DNA from: Paenibacillus thiaminolyticus
GTDB lineage: Bacteria; Bacillota; Bacilli; Paenibacillales; Paenibacillaceae
Direction: 5' to 3'
DNA: 64,000 nucleotides
Assembly (NCBI RefSeq): GCF_007066085.1
Contig: NZ_CP041405.1
Location: 4,171,001 to 4,235,000 of the forward strand
Positions within the stretch are counted from its first letter, which is position 1. Each line of letters starts with the position of its first letter. Under the pieces are notes generated by a model. That model was not told the DNA's origin. It searched no databases and saw only the letters and a list, made by a program, of their open reading frames with translations. This document shows positions 36,400 through 45,913 of the stretch, piece after piece. A program made the translations under genes and the position numbers.

Positions 36400-37986
36400 T
36401 TATACGGGGTAAATGGACGGCCACTGCAGCTCCACCCCGAGCTGCTGCAGCTGGCGCTGGTATGCCGCCAGATGATCCGGGCCGCTTCGCACCGCGCGCG
36501 GCGCGATCCCGTGGTCGAGGGCGTATGCTGCCAGCGCGCCGGCCGCTTCGCCGATGTTCCATTCCACCGGGTGCAAGCGGTAGCAGCCGTTGGTGATATG
36601 GGTGGTGCCGATATTCTTGCACGCCGGCAGCAGATTGTCCATCCGCACAGGCAGGAGGCTGCCCAGCGGAATCTGGAACGGCAAGGATGATATGTCGATA
36701 TAGTTGTTCCCGCCTGTCGAAGGATGAAGATCGATGCGGTAGCAGCCGAGTCCGACCGAGTCCGCGAACGGTTCGGCCGGTTGGCCCGCGCGGTATTCGG
36801 TGGAGACATGCTGCTCCAGGACGGTGAACTCGGCCCGGATGCGTCTCGATTCCCGGATATAAGGATACATTGCCATGCCGTCTACGGTGCCGGCAATATC
36901 GTACCGGAGCCGCAAGCCCGGATAACCGGAGCTGCCGTCGCTTCGCGGCGCTTCCGTCTGCAGCCAGTACAGCAGCGACAGGCTGAGCTGCTTCGCGTCC
37001 TGAAGATGGCGTTCGCGTTCCGCCTCGCTTACATCGATCACGGAGCCGAGCCAATAGTCGTTCTCCGGCCAGTTCACGATCGTGACGGGGTTCGGAACGG
37101 CCCCGGATGCCGGATCATACAGGGCCGGCTCGGTGATCTGGCGGTAATGGAACAGCGGGAAGGCTCCGGGCTCGCGAAAGAGCGAATATTGCACCGGCTT
37201 CAAGGTGGCCGGTTGGACGCCGGTCCAGCTCAGCAGGCGATCGGGCCAGAAGGATGGCTGATACTGGCGCCAGAAATCGTAGCGTTCCGGCTTCTCGATC
37301 GTATGGTCTTCTCCTTCGGCATACTCGGCGGCGAAGCAGTACGTAATGCCTTGCATATTTTGCGGCTCGGCCGGTCCGGGAACGGCATGCGGCTCGCCGG
37401 TCTCGCGCTGCGATTCCGCGCCGGTAACGTATTCGGCCCCGGATAGGGCAAGCAGATCGCCGCATTCGGTCGCATCGAGAAAATAGGCCCCCGTGCAAAC
37501 ATATTCGTCTCCCTGCGCATCCCGTACCGTAACGGCGCGAATGCGGTCGCCCTCGACCTCGGCGCCGATCGGGCGGCAGCCTGTGCGGATGACAAGACGC
37601 CCGCTGTGCACATATGGGAACAGCATCGATTCCAGCACATGCAGCGCGACGCGCGGATCGTGACAGAGGCGGCTCACAATGCCGTTCCCGGGATTCAGCC
37701 GTTCGTCGGAGCGCGCCTTCGCATTCAGCGGCAAATGCTCCCGGTAGTACCGTCTCACCGCATGGCGGAACTGGCGGTATGTATCCGTGCATCCGAATTG
37801 CTCAATCCATGGATGCTCGTCCGGCGGGACGAGCTGGCTGGTCAACTGGCCGCCGATGCGGGCGGTCTCTTCCGTAAGCAGCACCGTCTTGCCCAAGCGG
37901 CAGGCGGCCAGCGCCGCGGCGCATCCTCCCATGCTGCCGCCGATGATGACGAGATCGGCTTCCCATTCAAGCTGTCGCTGTGTCAT
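36400..37986 (-). CDS. FAD-dependent oxidoreductase (FAD_oxidored family)
   Basis: 528 residues. The N-terminus carries an FAD-binding Rossmann site (ADLVIIGGSMGGCAAALAACRLGKTVLLTEET) followed by IGGQLTSQLVPPDEHPWIE, and later YFLDATECGDLL and GCKNIGTTHITNGCYRLHPVEWNIGEAAGALA, all typical of the PF12831 family. Such proteins are common next to carbohydrate-utilisation genes in Paenibacillus and Bacteroidetes, but substrates are mostly unknown. Start at ATG 37986 with GGGAGGAC upstream. Probably part of the saccharide-use region, facing the transporter operon. Confidence 0.88.
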   Translation of the reverse strand: MTQRQLEWEADLVIIGGSMGGCAAALAACRLGKTVLLTEETARIGGQLTSQLVPPDEHPWIEQFGCTDTYRQFRHAVRRYYREHLPLNAKARSDERLNPGNGIVSRLCHDPRVALHVLESMLFPYVHSGRLVIRTGCRPIGAEVEGDRIRAVTVRDAQGDEYVCTGAYFLDATECGDLLALSGAEYVTGAESQRETGEPHAVPGPAEPQNMQGITYCFAAEYAEGEDHTIEKPERYDFWRQYQPSFWPDRLLSWTGVQPATLKPVQYSLFREPGAFPLFHYRQITEPALYDPASGAVPNPVTIVNWPENDYWLGSVIDVSEAERERHLQDAKQLSLSLLYWLQTEAPRSDGSSGYPGLRLRYDIAGTVDGMAMYPYIRESRRIRAEFTVLEQHVSTEYRAGQPAEPFADSVGLGCYRIDLHPSTGGNNYIDISSLPFQIPLGSLLPVRMDNLLPACKNIGTTHITNGCYRLHPVEWNIGEAAGALAAYALDHGIAPRAVRSGPDHLAAYQRQLQQLGVELQWPSIYPV

Positions 37987-38242
37987 TTGATGTCCTCCCT
38001 CGTGTCTTGATTTCCATACATTGCCTATCCCCAGTATAGATAGTTCCATGGCGGAGGAATATAGACTTTCGTTGCTATTTATGGTAAATGGAATACGTTT
38101 TTGTTGATACCCTCTATTGATATCCATCACCCTCCGCATGGTCAGCGGTTGACTTCCTGAATGAATGCAGGTTGGATGAAACTGTTTCTTTGCAGGAAAA
38201 TATGGTAATCTTGGGTTGACTATGCTGTAGAAGGAGGACGTT

Positions 38243-40375
38243 ATGTACAAACCCGGAACGATAGCACTTCTGTTGTTGTTATGCTCTGCTATGCTCCATG
38301 AACAGCCGGTGTCCGCCAAAGCGGAAGAGGCTCGGAAGAGTACGGTGCAGCCGGTGCATAGCATTGATCTGGCAAGATGGGGAATTCGCAATGACGGGAC
38401 GCAACCGGCACAGACGACAAAGGGGATTAACGATGCGCTGGCATGGGCGGGTAAAGCGGGCATAACGGCCGTGTCGCTGCCTCCAGGAAAGTACACTATC
38501 GATAAAAACAGCCGGATTAACATGGTCAGCAACATGACTTTTCAACTTACGCCTGATGTTATTTTGCAGAAGGAGCCCAATGATAAAGAAAGATATGATC
38601 TGATGTATATCGGGTACGGTGTTCACGATGTGACGCTGCTCGGCGGGACATATCAGGGCGACAAAGACATGCATGATTACTCCAAAAAGGATCATCCGGA
38701 TAGTAAAGGGACACATGAAGGGGGATATGGCATCCTGCTTGAAGGGGCCGAGCGCGTAACGATCGATGGGGTGAAAGCGGTTAACTTCACGGGAGACGGG
38801 CTTATGCTGAGTGCCCATGGAACCAACACCGGGGTGCTGGACGCCAAATCCTTTGTTAGGGGCGGGATCGACAGCAAAGGCAAGCCGATCAGAGATTTGA
38901 AAAAAATCAGAACCAAGTCGATGCAACCCCTCTCCCATGAGATATTTCAGAAGGAAGGTTATTTTGAACTGGCCAATTTCCAAGGATTACCCCCAAACTT
39001 TGACATCTATTTCTATGAGTCCAACGGGGCCTTTGTGGAAAAGCGCTCGGCAAAGATGAGAGAGAACATGGTCATTCCCCAAGGAGCCGCCTTTTATCAT
39101 GTGGTGTTTCATCAACCATCCGCGGCCGGCGCTTATGTCCAGGTGTGGAACCGGGTTCCCACGTCGGATTCCGTTGTCAAAAACTCCGAATTTGCCTTCA
39201 ATCGAAGACAGGGCATTACGGTGGGCGGAACCCGCAACGTAACCATTATGGATAATATTCTGCATGACATGAAAGGAACGGCTCCTCAATCAGGGATTGA
39301 TGTGGAGGGGGGCTTTTTCGAGAATGGAAACTGGAACTCGGACGTTACGATCAAGCGAAACCGTTTCTACAACAACGCAGCTTATGATCTTATTTTGTAC
39401 GATGGGCAAGGGGCCCATGTCGAGGAGAATTACTTTGGTTCCACCAACAAGTTCGGTCTTGCCGTCTCTGCTCCTTTTGCGGACGCGGTCATTGTCAACA
39501 ATCATTTTGACGGTTCCAAGATTGTAGCGGAGAATGACGCCGTATTCACAGGGAACAAGATGAATGATTCCATTGCCAGTTTTCTGGGACCGAACATTCA
39601 GGTGAACGGCATGACGCTGACGGATGCCGTATTCCGAGTGGACGGCAAGGAGAAATTCGGGGTGAAGGTGTCCGAACTTACGATTTACAATAACAAGAAG
39701 AGGGAGTCCGGGTTGATCGTTAACGGCATGCCCAGTGAGTTCAGGAACGTGAAAATTATCGGGGAGTCCACCCTCCGGGTGATAACAGGCAACGCCCCGG
39801 GAGGCAGTGTGTTTCATAATCTGGAGGTGCTTGAATATAATTCCACGTACGGCTTGAGTCTGCCCCCTGGAACGTATACCGATTGCCGGTTCGAGACTGC
39901 CGATACCGGAACGTTCGGAGCGGTCTTCATCAATACGGCCGGGAAATACGCGTTTAACAACTGCACCTTTGTCTCCGCTTCTATGGCAACGAATAATGTG
40001 ATAGCGAACCATACAGAGCTCGATTTGTCTATTAAAAATTCAATCTTCGAGGTTCAGGGAACTGCCCCGGCGATCCGTGTCCAGGCCGTCAAAAAATTTG
40101 TGTTCGAAAATAACCTGGTCAACGCCTTTTATCTGGATAACAGCGATATTGAATTGATCAAGATCAATGATTATAGTAAACGCCAATTAAAAGCGACTGT
40201 GCGGAGCGCGGCGATTCGGGGGAACATGATTCGGAGCAATATGCCGGCCGCGGGAATATCGACCATCAACGCAGGGATCGGAGCGCCCGTGTATACGGTG
40301 GAGAACAATATTCTTCATACCGCGAAACTGGCTTTAAAACCGAACGATAAGTCCCAGAACAATCAGGTTGAATAA
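38243..40375 (+). CDS. Secreted right-handed beta-helix protein, polysaccharide-lyase-like
   Basis: 710 residues. A signal peptide (about 1-26) ends SAKA. A pectate-lyase-like N-cap follows: WGIRNDGTQPAQTTKGINDALAWA...LPPGKYTI. Long parallel beta-helix coils come next, with many N-x-F/I turns (VVKNSEFAFNRRQGITVGG, NVTIMDNILHDM, VTIKRNRFYNNAAYDLILYDG). Such proteins bind, cleave or epimerise polysaccharides. Lying directly before the eps genes, it may trim or process the exopolysaccharide, but catalytic residues cannot be assigned. GAAGGAGG ribosome site; no terminator seen before wzz. Confidence 0.85.
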   Translation: MYKPGTIALLLLLCSAMLHEQPVSAKAEEARKSTVQPVHSIDLARWGIRNDGTQPAQTTKGINDALAWAGKAGITAVSLPPGKYTIDKNSRINMVSNMTFQLTPDVILQKEPNDKERYDLMYIGYGVHDVTLLGGTYQGDKDMHDYSKKDHPDSKGTHEGGYGILLEGAERVTIDGVKAVNFTGDGLMLSAHGTNTGVLDAKSFVRGGIDSKGKPIRDLKKIRTKSMQPLSHEIFQKEGYFELANFQGLPPNFDIYFYESNGAFVEKRSAKMRENMVIPQGAAFYHVVFHQPSAAGAYVQVWNRVPTSDSVVKNSEFAFNRRQGITVGGTRNVTIMDNILHDMKGTAPQSGIDVEGGFFENGNWNSDVTIKRNRFYNNAAYDLILYDGQGAHVEENYFGSTNKFGLAVSAPFADAVIVNNHFDGSKIVAENDAVFTGNKMNDSIASFLGPNIQVNGMTLTDAVFRVDGKEKFGVKVSELTIYNNKKRESGLIVNGMPSEFRNVKIIGESTLRVITGNAPGGSVFHNLEVLEYNSTYGLSLPPGTYTDCRFETADTGTFGAVFINTAGKYAFNNCTFVSASMATNNVIANHTELDLSIKNSIFEVQGTAPAIRVQAVKKFVFENNLVNAFYLDNSDIELIKINDYSKRQLKATVRSAAIRGNMIRSNMPAAGISTINAGIGAPVYTVENNILHTAKLALKPNDKSQNNQVE

Positions 40376-40457
40376 AGCGGCACGCTGTGCTTCAACCGCA
40401 TAAGGATCGGATTTTGTCACGCTCACGGAATTGTCACAATCAAGGAATTGTTTATTA

Positions 40458-40509
40458 TTGACACGTTCTCTATTAAGAACTAAACTAGGTAATATCGTTC
40501 TTAATAAAG
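40458..40509 (+). promoter_or_regulatory. eps promoter with SinR-type operator in the spacer
   Basis: TTGACA (40458-40463), a 17-bp spacer and TAAACT (40481-40486). The spacer is filled by the inverted repeat GTTCTCTATTAAGAAC (40465-40480), whose left arm is an exact SinR half-site GTTCTYT. A further half-like GTTCTTAATAAAG starts at 40497, near the expected transcription start. A repressor bound here would exclude RNA polymerase. A sinR gene lies at the end of the same locus. Confidence 0.75.
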
Positions 40510-40541
40510 TTAAATCCGTGATTAGGCAGGTGAACTTCGTG

Positions 40542-41282
40542 ATGAACGATGAATCATTCACATCCGACGGCAAGATGGCGGTCAGAGAAATTAACTTGAA
40601 GGAAACATACGGTGTCCTTCAACGGCGTTGGTGGATCATTCTCGTATCTATCATCATTTGTGGCGTGTTGGGCGGTCTTTATGTTTCCAGGCCGAAGCCG
40701 GACGTGTATGCATCTTCAGCACGTATTATCCTGTCTTCCAGTGAAATAAACATGAGAGGGACTATGCTGGTCATGATCCGCGAACCGATCGTGATGGAGC
40801 GCGTGATCAAGGAATTGGGGTTGAGGCAGTCGCCCGAAAGTTTGCGAAAACAGATCTCCGTAACCAGCGTCGATAACTCATTCGTTACTTTGGTGACGGC
40901 TTTCCATGAACATCCCGGGCTGGCGGCTCACATCTCGAATGCGGTTGTCGAGGCTTTTAAGCAGGTGGCAGCCGAACGTTTAAAGTTTCATGGCGTAATC
41001 CTGCTAAGCGGAGCCAAAGAGGATCCCAACCCCGTTCCCGTGAATAAGCCGAGCTATGCAGGGCTGTATATTGCCCTGCTTGCAGGGGCCATTGCAGGCG
41101 TGGGCCTTATCTATGTGATGGATTCGCTGGACGGCTCCATACGTTCGGCGCGCGAATTGGAGAGATTGCTGGGATTGCCGGTACTGGGGCAAATGGACTG
41201 TGTGCGCAAAAGGGAGATCCTTCGCACGATGAAGAGCGAGACCATAGGTCATGGGGGAAGTGGTGAATCCCTTGGCACATGA
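40542..41282 (+). CDS. epsA: Wzz/EpsA-type chain-length and co-activator protein
   Basis: 246 residues. An N-terminal membrane helix (RRWWIILVSIIICGVLGGLYV), a short extracellular part, and a C-terminal helix (GLYIALLAGAIAGVGLIYVMD) followed by SIRSARELERLLGLPVLGQ. This is the YveK/EpsA/CapA layout, which controls polymer length and activates the partner BY-kinase. ATG 40542 is chosen for its AGGTGA site. First gene of the eps transcript. Confidence 0.88.
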   Translation: MNDESFTSDGKMAVREINLKETYGVLQRRWWIILVSIIICGVLGGLYVSRPKPDVYASSARIILSSSEINMRGTMLVMIREPIVMERVIKELGLRQSPESLRKQISVTSVDNSFVTLVTAFHEHPGLAAHISNAVVEAFKQVAAERLKFHGVILLSGAKEDPNPVPVNKPSYAGLYIALLAGAIAGVGLIYVMDSLDGSIRSARELERLLGLPVLGQMDCVRKREILRTMKSETIGHGGSGESLGT

Positions 41283-41925
41283 GCAGAATCGTTCCAACCC
41301 TATACTCGTGGATTACAGCACGATAACTTATCATCATGCCTCTTCAGCCCAAGCGGACCAATTTCGCGTTCTGCGCAACAATATTCTGTTTGCGGTTACG
41401 GACGCCCCGTGTGCTTCGTTGGCGGTTACCTCGCCCCGGCCGGGAAACGGGACGACGACGGTGGCCGTCAATCTCTCCATTGCTTTCGCCCAGCGCGGCG
41501 ATCGGGTGTTGTTGATTGATGCCAATGTTCGGCGTCCGGCCATCCACCGGATTCTGAACGTGAAGGCTGGCCCGGGGCTGGCAGAGGCTGTGGGACAGCG
41601 AGCGGTTATTGAGGAAGTAATCCAAGAGACTCCGATTGAGAACCTGTGTGTGATATCCAGTGGCTCATCGGTTACGGAGCTGCTGGATTTATGCGATTCA
41701 TCGTTCATGGACCGGCTTGAGCTGACACAGGATTTTGATATCGTTCTGGTGGATTGCCCGTCCGTGCTGTCGGCCAGTGAAGCCAGTGTGCTGGCCAGCG
41801 GATGCAGGGCGACCTTGCTCGTGATTGAGAACGGCAGGACGTCTGCCGAGGATGCGCTTGAGGCCAAGAGGCTGCTGGAGTTCGGGCATGTCCGAATTGC
41901 GGGCACGTTTTTCAATAAAAAGTGA
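41251..41925 (+). CDS. EpsB-like BY-kinase with a lost Walker A lysine
   Basis: 224 residues like CapB/EpsB/YwqD bacterial tyrosine kinases that regulate capsule export. Walker A' (VLLIDANVRRPAIHRI) and Walker B (DIVLVDCPSVLSASEA) are recognisable. The Walker A region, normally PGEGKS/T, reads PRPGNGTTT, so the ATP-binding lysine is Thr68. The C-terminal tyrosine cluster is absent too: the protein ends FFNKK. It is therefore probably a pseudokinase or structural partner. The start overlaps the wzz 3' end by 32 nt; GTG 41263 is an alternative. Confidence 0.82.
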   Translation: MGEVVNPLAHEQNRSNPILVDYSTITYHHASSAQADQFRVLRNNILFAVTDAPCASLAVTSPRPGNGTTTVAVNLSIAFAQRGDRVLLIDANVRRPAIHRILNVKAGPGLAEAVGQRAVIEEVIQETPIENLCVISSGSSVTELLDLCDSSFMDRLELTQDFDIVLVDCPSVLSASEASVLASGCRATLLVIENGRTSAEDALEAKRLLEFGHVRIAGTFFNKK

Positions 41926-42010
41926 TCAGATACATGGTAAGTGCGGGTTCTGCATATCGTTTTGTTCGTTATTACGAACGAATTGGCCACACAAGAACAA
42001 TGGGGAAGGG
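41926..42010 (+). ncRNA. Candidate EAR (eps-associated RNA) antitermination element
   Basis: In B. subtilis a structured leader called EAR lies exactly here, between epsB and epsC, and promotes antitermination along the eps operon. This ~85-nt gap is short and structured: a GATA...TATC closing pair around GTGCGGGTTCTGCAT, then GTTCGTTATTACGAAC (perfect 6-bp stem, 4-nt loop), then TTGGCC. I recognise the position and the presence of helices, but not the covariation, so this is a proposal. Confidence 0.45.
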
Positions 42011-42022
42011 GGAGTGAGCGTA

Positions 42023-43855
42023 TTGACTTACAAGCAAAGGCTTTCGCTGCTCGCCATGCTGGATTCGCTTATCGTCCTGTTATCGATTTACATCAGTTAT
42101 TTTCTCGTGTCCGCGAACGTCATGGTATTCGCGGACCCGTTGATCGTAACTTCTTCCGTCGCGCTGCTGCTTGGATATCATCTGTTTGCTTTTGTGTACA
42201 CCTTGTATAAGAAGGCGTGGGAATACGCCAGCATAGGTGAATTGATCGGCATCGTCAAAGCGGTCACGCTGTCTATTGTCACGGGTGTGGCGGTTCAATA
42301 CATAGCTGTTCAGGAATTTCATGTACGGTTAATGGCTGTGACCTGGATGATCATGATGATCCTGATTGGGGGTTCGCGGTTTTGCTGGCGCTTAATGCGC
42401 AATGTTACCCCCAAGCAGGAGCAGCGAAGCCTGTACAAACGCACCTTGATCGTGGGCGCCGGCTCGGCGGGAACCATGGTGGCAAGGCAATTGCTTCATT
42501 CCCCGGATCAGGATATGAGGCCGGTGGCTTTTGTAGACGATAATCGGCACAAACATGGCTTGGACGTGTTGGGGGTTCCCGTCGTCGGCGGCACGCGTGC
42601 CATCGAACAGATTGCCAGGGACTATCAGATTGAACTTATTGTCATCGCCATCCCCTCTCTCGACAAACCCGGGCTGAAGGCTATTTTCGATGAGTGTGCG
42701 AAAACCAAGGCCAAAACCCAAATTATTCCCATGATTGAGGATATCGCCAGCGGCAAGGTGTCCGTCAGCCAGTTCAGGGATGTGCAGGTGGAAGATCTGT
42801 TGGGAAGGGAACCTGTGGAGCTTGATCTGGCAAGCATCAGCGATTGTGCAACAGGCAAAGTAATCCTGGTGACGGGAGCCGGCGGCTCTGTCGGCTCGGA
42901 AATATGCAGGCAAATATCGAATTTCAATCCTCGCAAGCTGATCCTTCTCGGGCACGGGGAGAACAGCATTTATTCCATTGAGATGGAACTCCAAAACCTT
43001 TTCAAGGATAAAAGCATTCAATTCTATACGGAGATTGCGGATTTGCAGGACGAGAGCAAAATTGTCCGCGTATTGAACAAGCACAGACCGGATGTCGTCT
43101 ATCATGCCGCAGCCCATAAGCATGTTCCGCTGATGCAGCGGCACCCGGAGGAAGCGGTGAAAAACAATGTTATCGGCACTTTGAATGCGGCCAAGGCCTC
43201 CAGTCAGGCAGGCGTTTCGACGTTTGTTATGATCTCTACCGACAAAGCCGTCAATCCGACTAACGTCATGGGCGCAACGAAGCGGATCGCGGAGATGATC
43301 ATTCAATACATGGACGAAATAAGCCCCACCACATTTGTAGCTGTGCGCTTCGGAAATGTTCTGGGAAGCCGGGGGAGCGTCATTCCGCTGTTCAAAAAGC
43401 AAGTCGAACGCGGGGGACCGGTCACGGTCACCCATCCGGATATGGTGCGTTATTTTATGACGATTCCGGAAGCCTCGCGTCTCGTTATTCAGGCCGGGGC
43501 TTTGGCCCGGGGCGGCGAGATTTTCGTGCTGGACATGGGCGATCCGGTGAAAATCGTGGATTTGGCCAAAAATGTGATTCGCCTGTCGGGATATTCCGTT
43601 GAGGAAATCGGAATCGAATTTACGGGGATCCGCCCGGGCGAGAAGCTGTATGAGGAGCTTTTGACAGAAGGCGAAATACATGAGCAGCGGGCATATCCCA
43701 AAATTTATATCGGGAAGTCTTCGCAGGTCAACTTCAAGGAAATCGAGTATCTGTTGCAAGTATACGACAAGCTGCCTGCTGATGAATTGAAACAGATGCT
43801 CCTTGATCTGGCCAACAAAAAAGTGAAGCCGAGGGAGCTAGTAAAGACGAGTTAG
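42023..43855 (+). CDS. epsC: EpsC-type UDP-sugar 4,6-dehydratase (CapD/PglF family)
   Basis: 610 residues. Four N-terminal membrane helices, a CoA-binding-like Rossmann domain ([18 protein letters not shown], 138-270) and an extended SDR domain. The SDR domain carries [37 protein letters not shown] (the catalytic Met/Lys variant of YxxxK) and [10 protein letters not shown]. Likely makes UDP-4-keto-6-deoxy-GlcNAc, the first step to N-acetylbacillosamine. TTG 42023, 8 nt after GGGGGAG, gives the usual family length. Confidence 0.92.
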   Translation: MTYKQRLSLLAMLDSLIVLLSIYISYFLVSANVMVFADPLIVTSSVALLLGYHLFAFVYTLYKKAWEYASIGELIGIVKAVTLSIVTGVAVQYIAVQEFHVRLMAVTWMIMMILIGGSRFCWRLMRNVTPKQEQRSLYKRTLIVGAGSAGTMVARQLLHSPDQDMRPVAFVDDNRHKHGLDVLGVPVVGGTRAIEQIARDYQIELIVIAIPSLDKPGLKAIFDECAKTKAKTQIIPMIEDIASGKVSVSQFRDVQVEDLLGREPVELDLASISDCATGKVILVTGAGGSVGSEICRQISNFNPRKLILLGHGENSIYSIEMELQNLFKDKSIQFYTEIADLQDESKIVRVLNKHRPDVVYHAAAHKHVPLMQRHPEEAVKNNVIGTLNAAKASSQAGVSTFVMISTDKAVNPTNVMGATKRIAEMIIQYMDEISPTTFVAVRFGNVLGSRGSVIPLFKKQVERGGPVTVTHPDMVRYFMTIPEASRLVIQAGALARGGEIFVLDMGDPVKIVDLAKNVIRLSGYSVEEIGIEFTGIRPGEKLYEELLTEGEIHEQRAYPKIYIGKSSQVNFKEIEYLLQVYDKLPADELKQMLLDLANKKVKPRELVKTS

Positions 43856-43869
43856 ACCGGGAGGTGAGC

Positions 43870-44763
43870 ATGGTAATGAGCAAGGTGAAAAAAGCTATCA
43901 TACCGGCGGCCGGACTTGGTACGCGTTTTCTGCCGGCTACGAAGGCAATGCCTAAGGAAATGCTTCCTGTCGTGGATAAACCAACGATTCAATATATCGT
44001 AGAGGAGGCCGTCGAATCCGGAATCGAGGATATTATTATCGTGACGGGCAAAGGGAAGCGCGCCATTGAAGATCACTTTGATAATTTCCTGGAGCTGGAG
44101 CAGGTGCTGTTCCAAAAACAAAAGCTGGATTTATTGAGCGAAGTACAGAAGCCGGCTCAGATGGTGGACATTCACTACATCCGGCAGAAAGAACCGAAAG
44201 GACTTGGGCATGCGATATGGTGCGCGCGCAAGTTCATAGGTAATGAGCCGTTCGCTGTCCTGCTTGGTGACGATATCATTACCGCGGAGAAGCCTTGCCT
44301 CCAACAGATGATGGAAAAGTACGACAGGTATCATTCATCGATTATCGGAGTCCAGCGCGTAAGAGATGAAGAGGTGTCACGCTATGGAATCGTGGACGGC
44401 ATCAAAGTGGAGGAAGCGCTGTATCAAGTGAAGCATCTGGTGGAAAAGCCGCAGCAAGGCACGACGCTGTCCAATCTGGCCATTATGGGAAGATACATAC
44501 TGACACCGGAGATTTTCCGTATTTTGGCCCGGCAGGCCCCCGGCGCCGGCGGCGAGATTCAGTTGACGGACGCATTAGACACCCTGAATCAGGCGGAAGC
44601 GGTGTATGCTTACCAATTTGCCGGAACCCGCTATGACGTGGGCGAGAAAATGGGATTTATTCAGACAACGATTGAATTTGCCTTACAACGCGACGATCTC
44701 CGCGGTGATCTGCTGAACTATATGTCCCATGTCCTGGCGAGGGAGACCGTGAATGTCGAATAA
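43870..44763 (+). CDS. galU: UTP-glucose-1-phosphate uridylyltransferase
   Basis: 297 residues with [43 protein letters not shown] and VEKP..., all GalU hallmarks. Makes UDP-glucose for the polysaccharide. Lies between epsC and the first glycosyltransferase; there is no galU at this position in B. subtilis eps. Downstream galE (58563) can turn its product into UDP-galactose. GGGAGG site 5 nt before the ATG. Confidence 0.94.
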   Translation: MVMSKVKKAIIPAAGLGTRFLPATKAMPKEMLPVVDKPTIQYIVEEAVESGIEDIIIVTGKGKRAIEDHFDNFLELEQVLFQKQKLDLLSEVQKPAQMVDIHYIRQKEPKGLGHAIWCARKFIGNEPFAVLLGDDIITAEKPCLQQMMEKYDRYHSSIIGVQRVRDEEVSRYGIVDGIKVEEALYQVKHLVEKPQQGTTLSNLAIMGRYILTPEIFRILARQAPGAGGEIQLTDALDTLNQAEAVYAYQFAGTRYDVGEKMGFIQTTIEFALQRDDLRGDLLNYMSHVLARETVNVE

Positions 44764-45913
44764 AATACTGTTCTGTGCCACGGTCGATTATCATATAAGC
44801 TCGTTCCATATGCCCGTGCTTCATTGGTTCAAACAACGGGGATGGGAGATTCATATCGCGGCGAAAGGCGAACTGGAGCTTCCGGCTGCAGACCGGAAGT
44901 TCGACATCCCCTTTGAACGTTCTCCCTTTCGCTGGCGGAATCTTGAAGCCTACCGGCAGGTAAAGCGGCTGATCGAGCATCATGGTTATCAGATTGTGCA
45001 TTGCCATACCCCGGTGGGCGGTGTTCTGGCGCGTCTGGCCTCAAGACGTGCCCGGAGACAGGGGGCGCAGGTCATTTATACGGCGCACGGGTTTCATTTC
45101 TGCAGAGGTGCGCCGCTAATCAATTGGATGCTTTATTACCCGGTGGAGAAGCTCTTGGCCCGTTCGACCGATTGTCTCATTACGATCAATCAGGAGGACT
45201 ACCGGTTGGCCGTTCGCCGGCGCTTCAAGGCGGGGCGTATTGAGCATGTGCATGGGGTTGGCGTGAGCGGCGAACGTTTTTATCCGGCACTTCCGGAAGA
45301 CAAGGCAAGCCTGAGAGAGCGGATGTCATTCGATCGGAATGATATTTTATTATTTTATGCGGCCGAGTTCAACCGCAACAAGAATCATCAGCTGCTTATC
45401 CATGCCTTGGCCCGAATACGGGAGCGGGCCCCGCAAGTAAGACTGCTCTTGGCGGGAGAGGGCGCGTTGCTGGAAGCCTGCAAAAGTGTATCCGTGAAAT
45501 TGGGCGTGGATCGGCATGTTCACTTTCTCGGGTATCGGAACGATATTCCCAATCTGCTGCATATGAGTGACATTGCCGTCTCCGGCAGCTTGAGGGAAGG
45601 ACTGCCGGTTCAGATGATGGAGGCGATGGCCTGCGGGCTTCCGGTCATCGCCACCCGGAACCGAGGGCATCTGGAGCTGGTATGCGACGGACGGAACGGT
45701 TATATTGTTCCTCCTCAGGCTGCTGAGCAATTGGCGGAACGCATCGCAACCCTTGCGGCTTCCGCTGACCTGCGGGAGAACATGGGGAGGGAAAGTCTTC
45801 AGATGTTCCGGAAGTATGAGCAGAAGGCGGTTCTCCATGAGCTGGGGCTGATCTATGAATCCCATATGCACAACTTGACGGAAGGGGAGGAAAAAGCATG
45901 TCAGGTCCTGTAA
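44753..45913 (+). CDS. GT4-family glycosyltransferase (EpsD-like)
   Basis: 386 residues, GT-B fold. N-terminal acceptor half ([27 protein letters not shown]) and a GT4 donor half with the EX7E-type site [25 protein letters not shown]. Start overlaps the galU stop by 11 nt; the 3' end overlaps the next gene by 16 nt. The AHGFHF segment is found in EpsD/YveN-type enzymes. Adds a sugar to the lipid-linked repeat; donor unknown. Confidence 0.9.
   Translation: MSNKILFCATVDYHISSFHMPVLHWFKQRGWEIHIAAKGELELPAADRKFDIPFERSPFRWRNLEAYRQVKRLIEHHGYQIVHCHTPVGGVLARLASRRARRQGAQVIYTAHGFHFCRGAPLINWMLYYPVEKLLARSTDCLITINQEDYRLAVRRRFKAGRIEHVHGVGVSGERFYPALPEDKASLRERMSFDRNDILLFYAAEFNRNKNHQLLIHALARIRERAPQVRLLLAGEGALLEACKSVSVKLGVDRHVHFLGYRNDIPNLLHMSDIAVSGSLREGLPVQMMEAMACGLPVIATRNRGHLELVCDGRNGYIVPPQAAEQLAERIATLAASADLRENMGRESLQMFRKYEQKAVLHELGLIYESHMHNLTEGEEKACQVL

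Noticed and set aside
35702..37054. 450-codon minus-strand frame across the repeat region
   Set aside because: Low-complexity sequence made by the 10-bp and 30-bp repeats, running into the real FAD oxidoreductase in another frame.
41964..41979. GTTCGTTATTACGAAC as a third SinR site
   Set aside because: The arms carry GTTCGT, not GTTCTYT, and it lies between epsB and epsC with no promoter. It is better explained as a hairpin of the candidate EAR element.
42392..43759. Long open frame antisense to epsC
   Set aside because: It mirrors codon bias of the sense gene, has no ribosome site and no family features. The same applies to long antisense frames over the helicase, aldehyde dehydrogenase, fhs and the two binding-protein genes.
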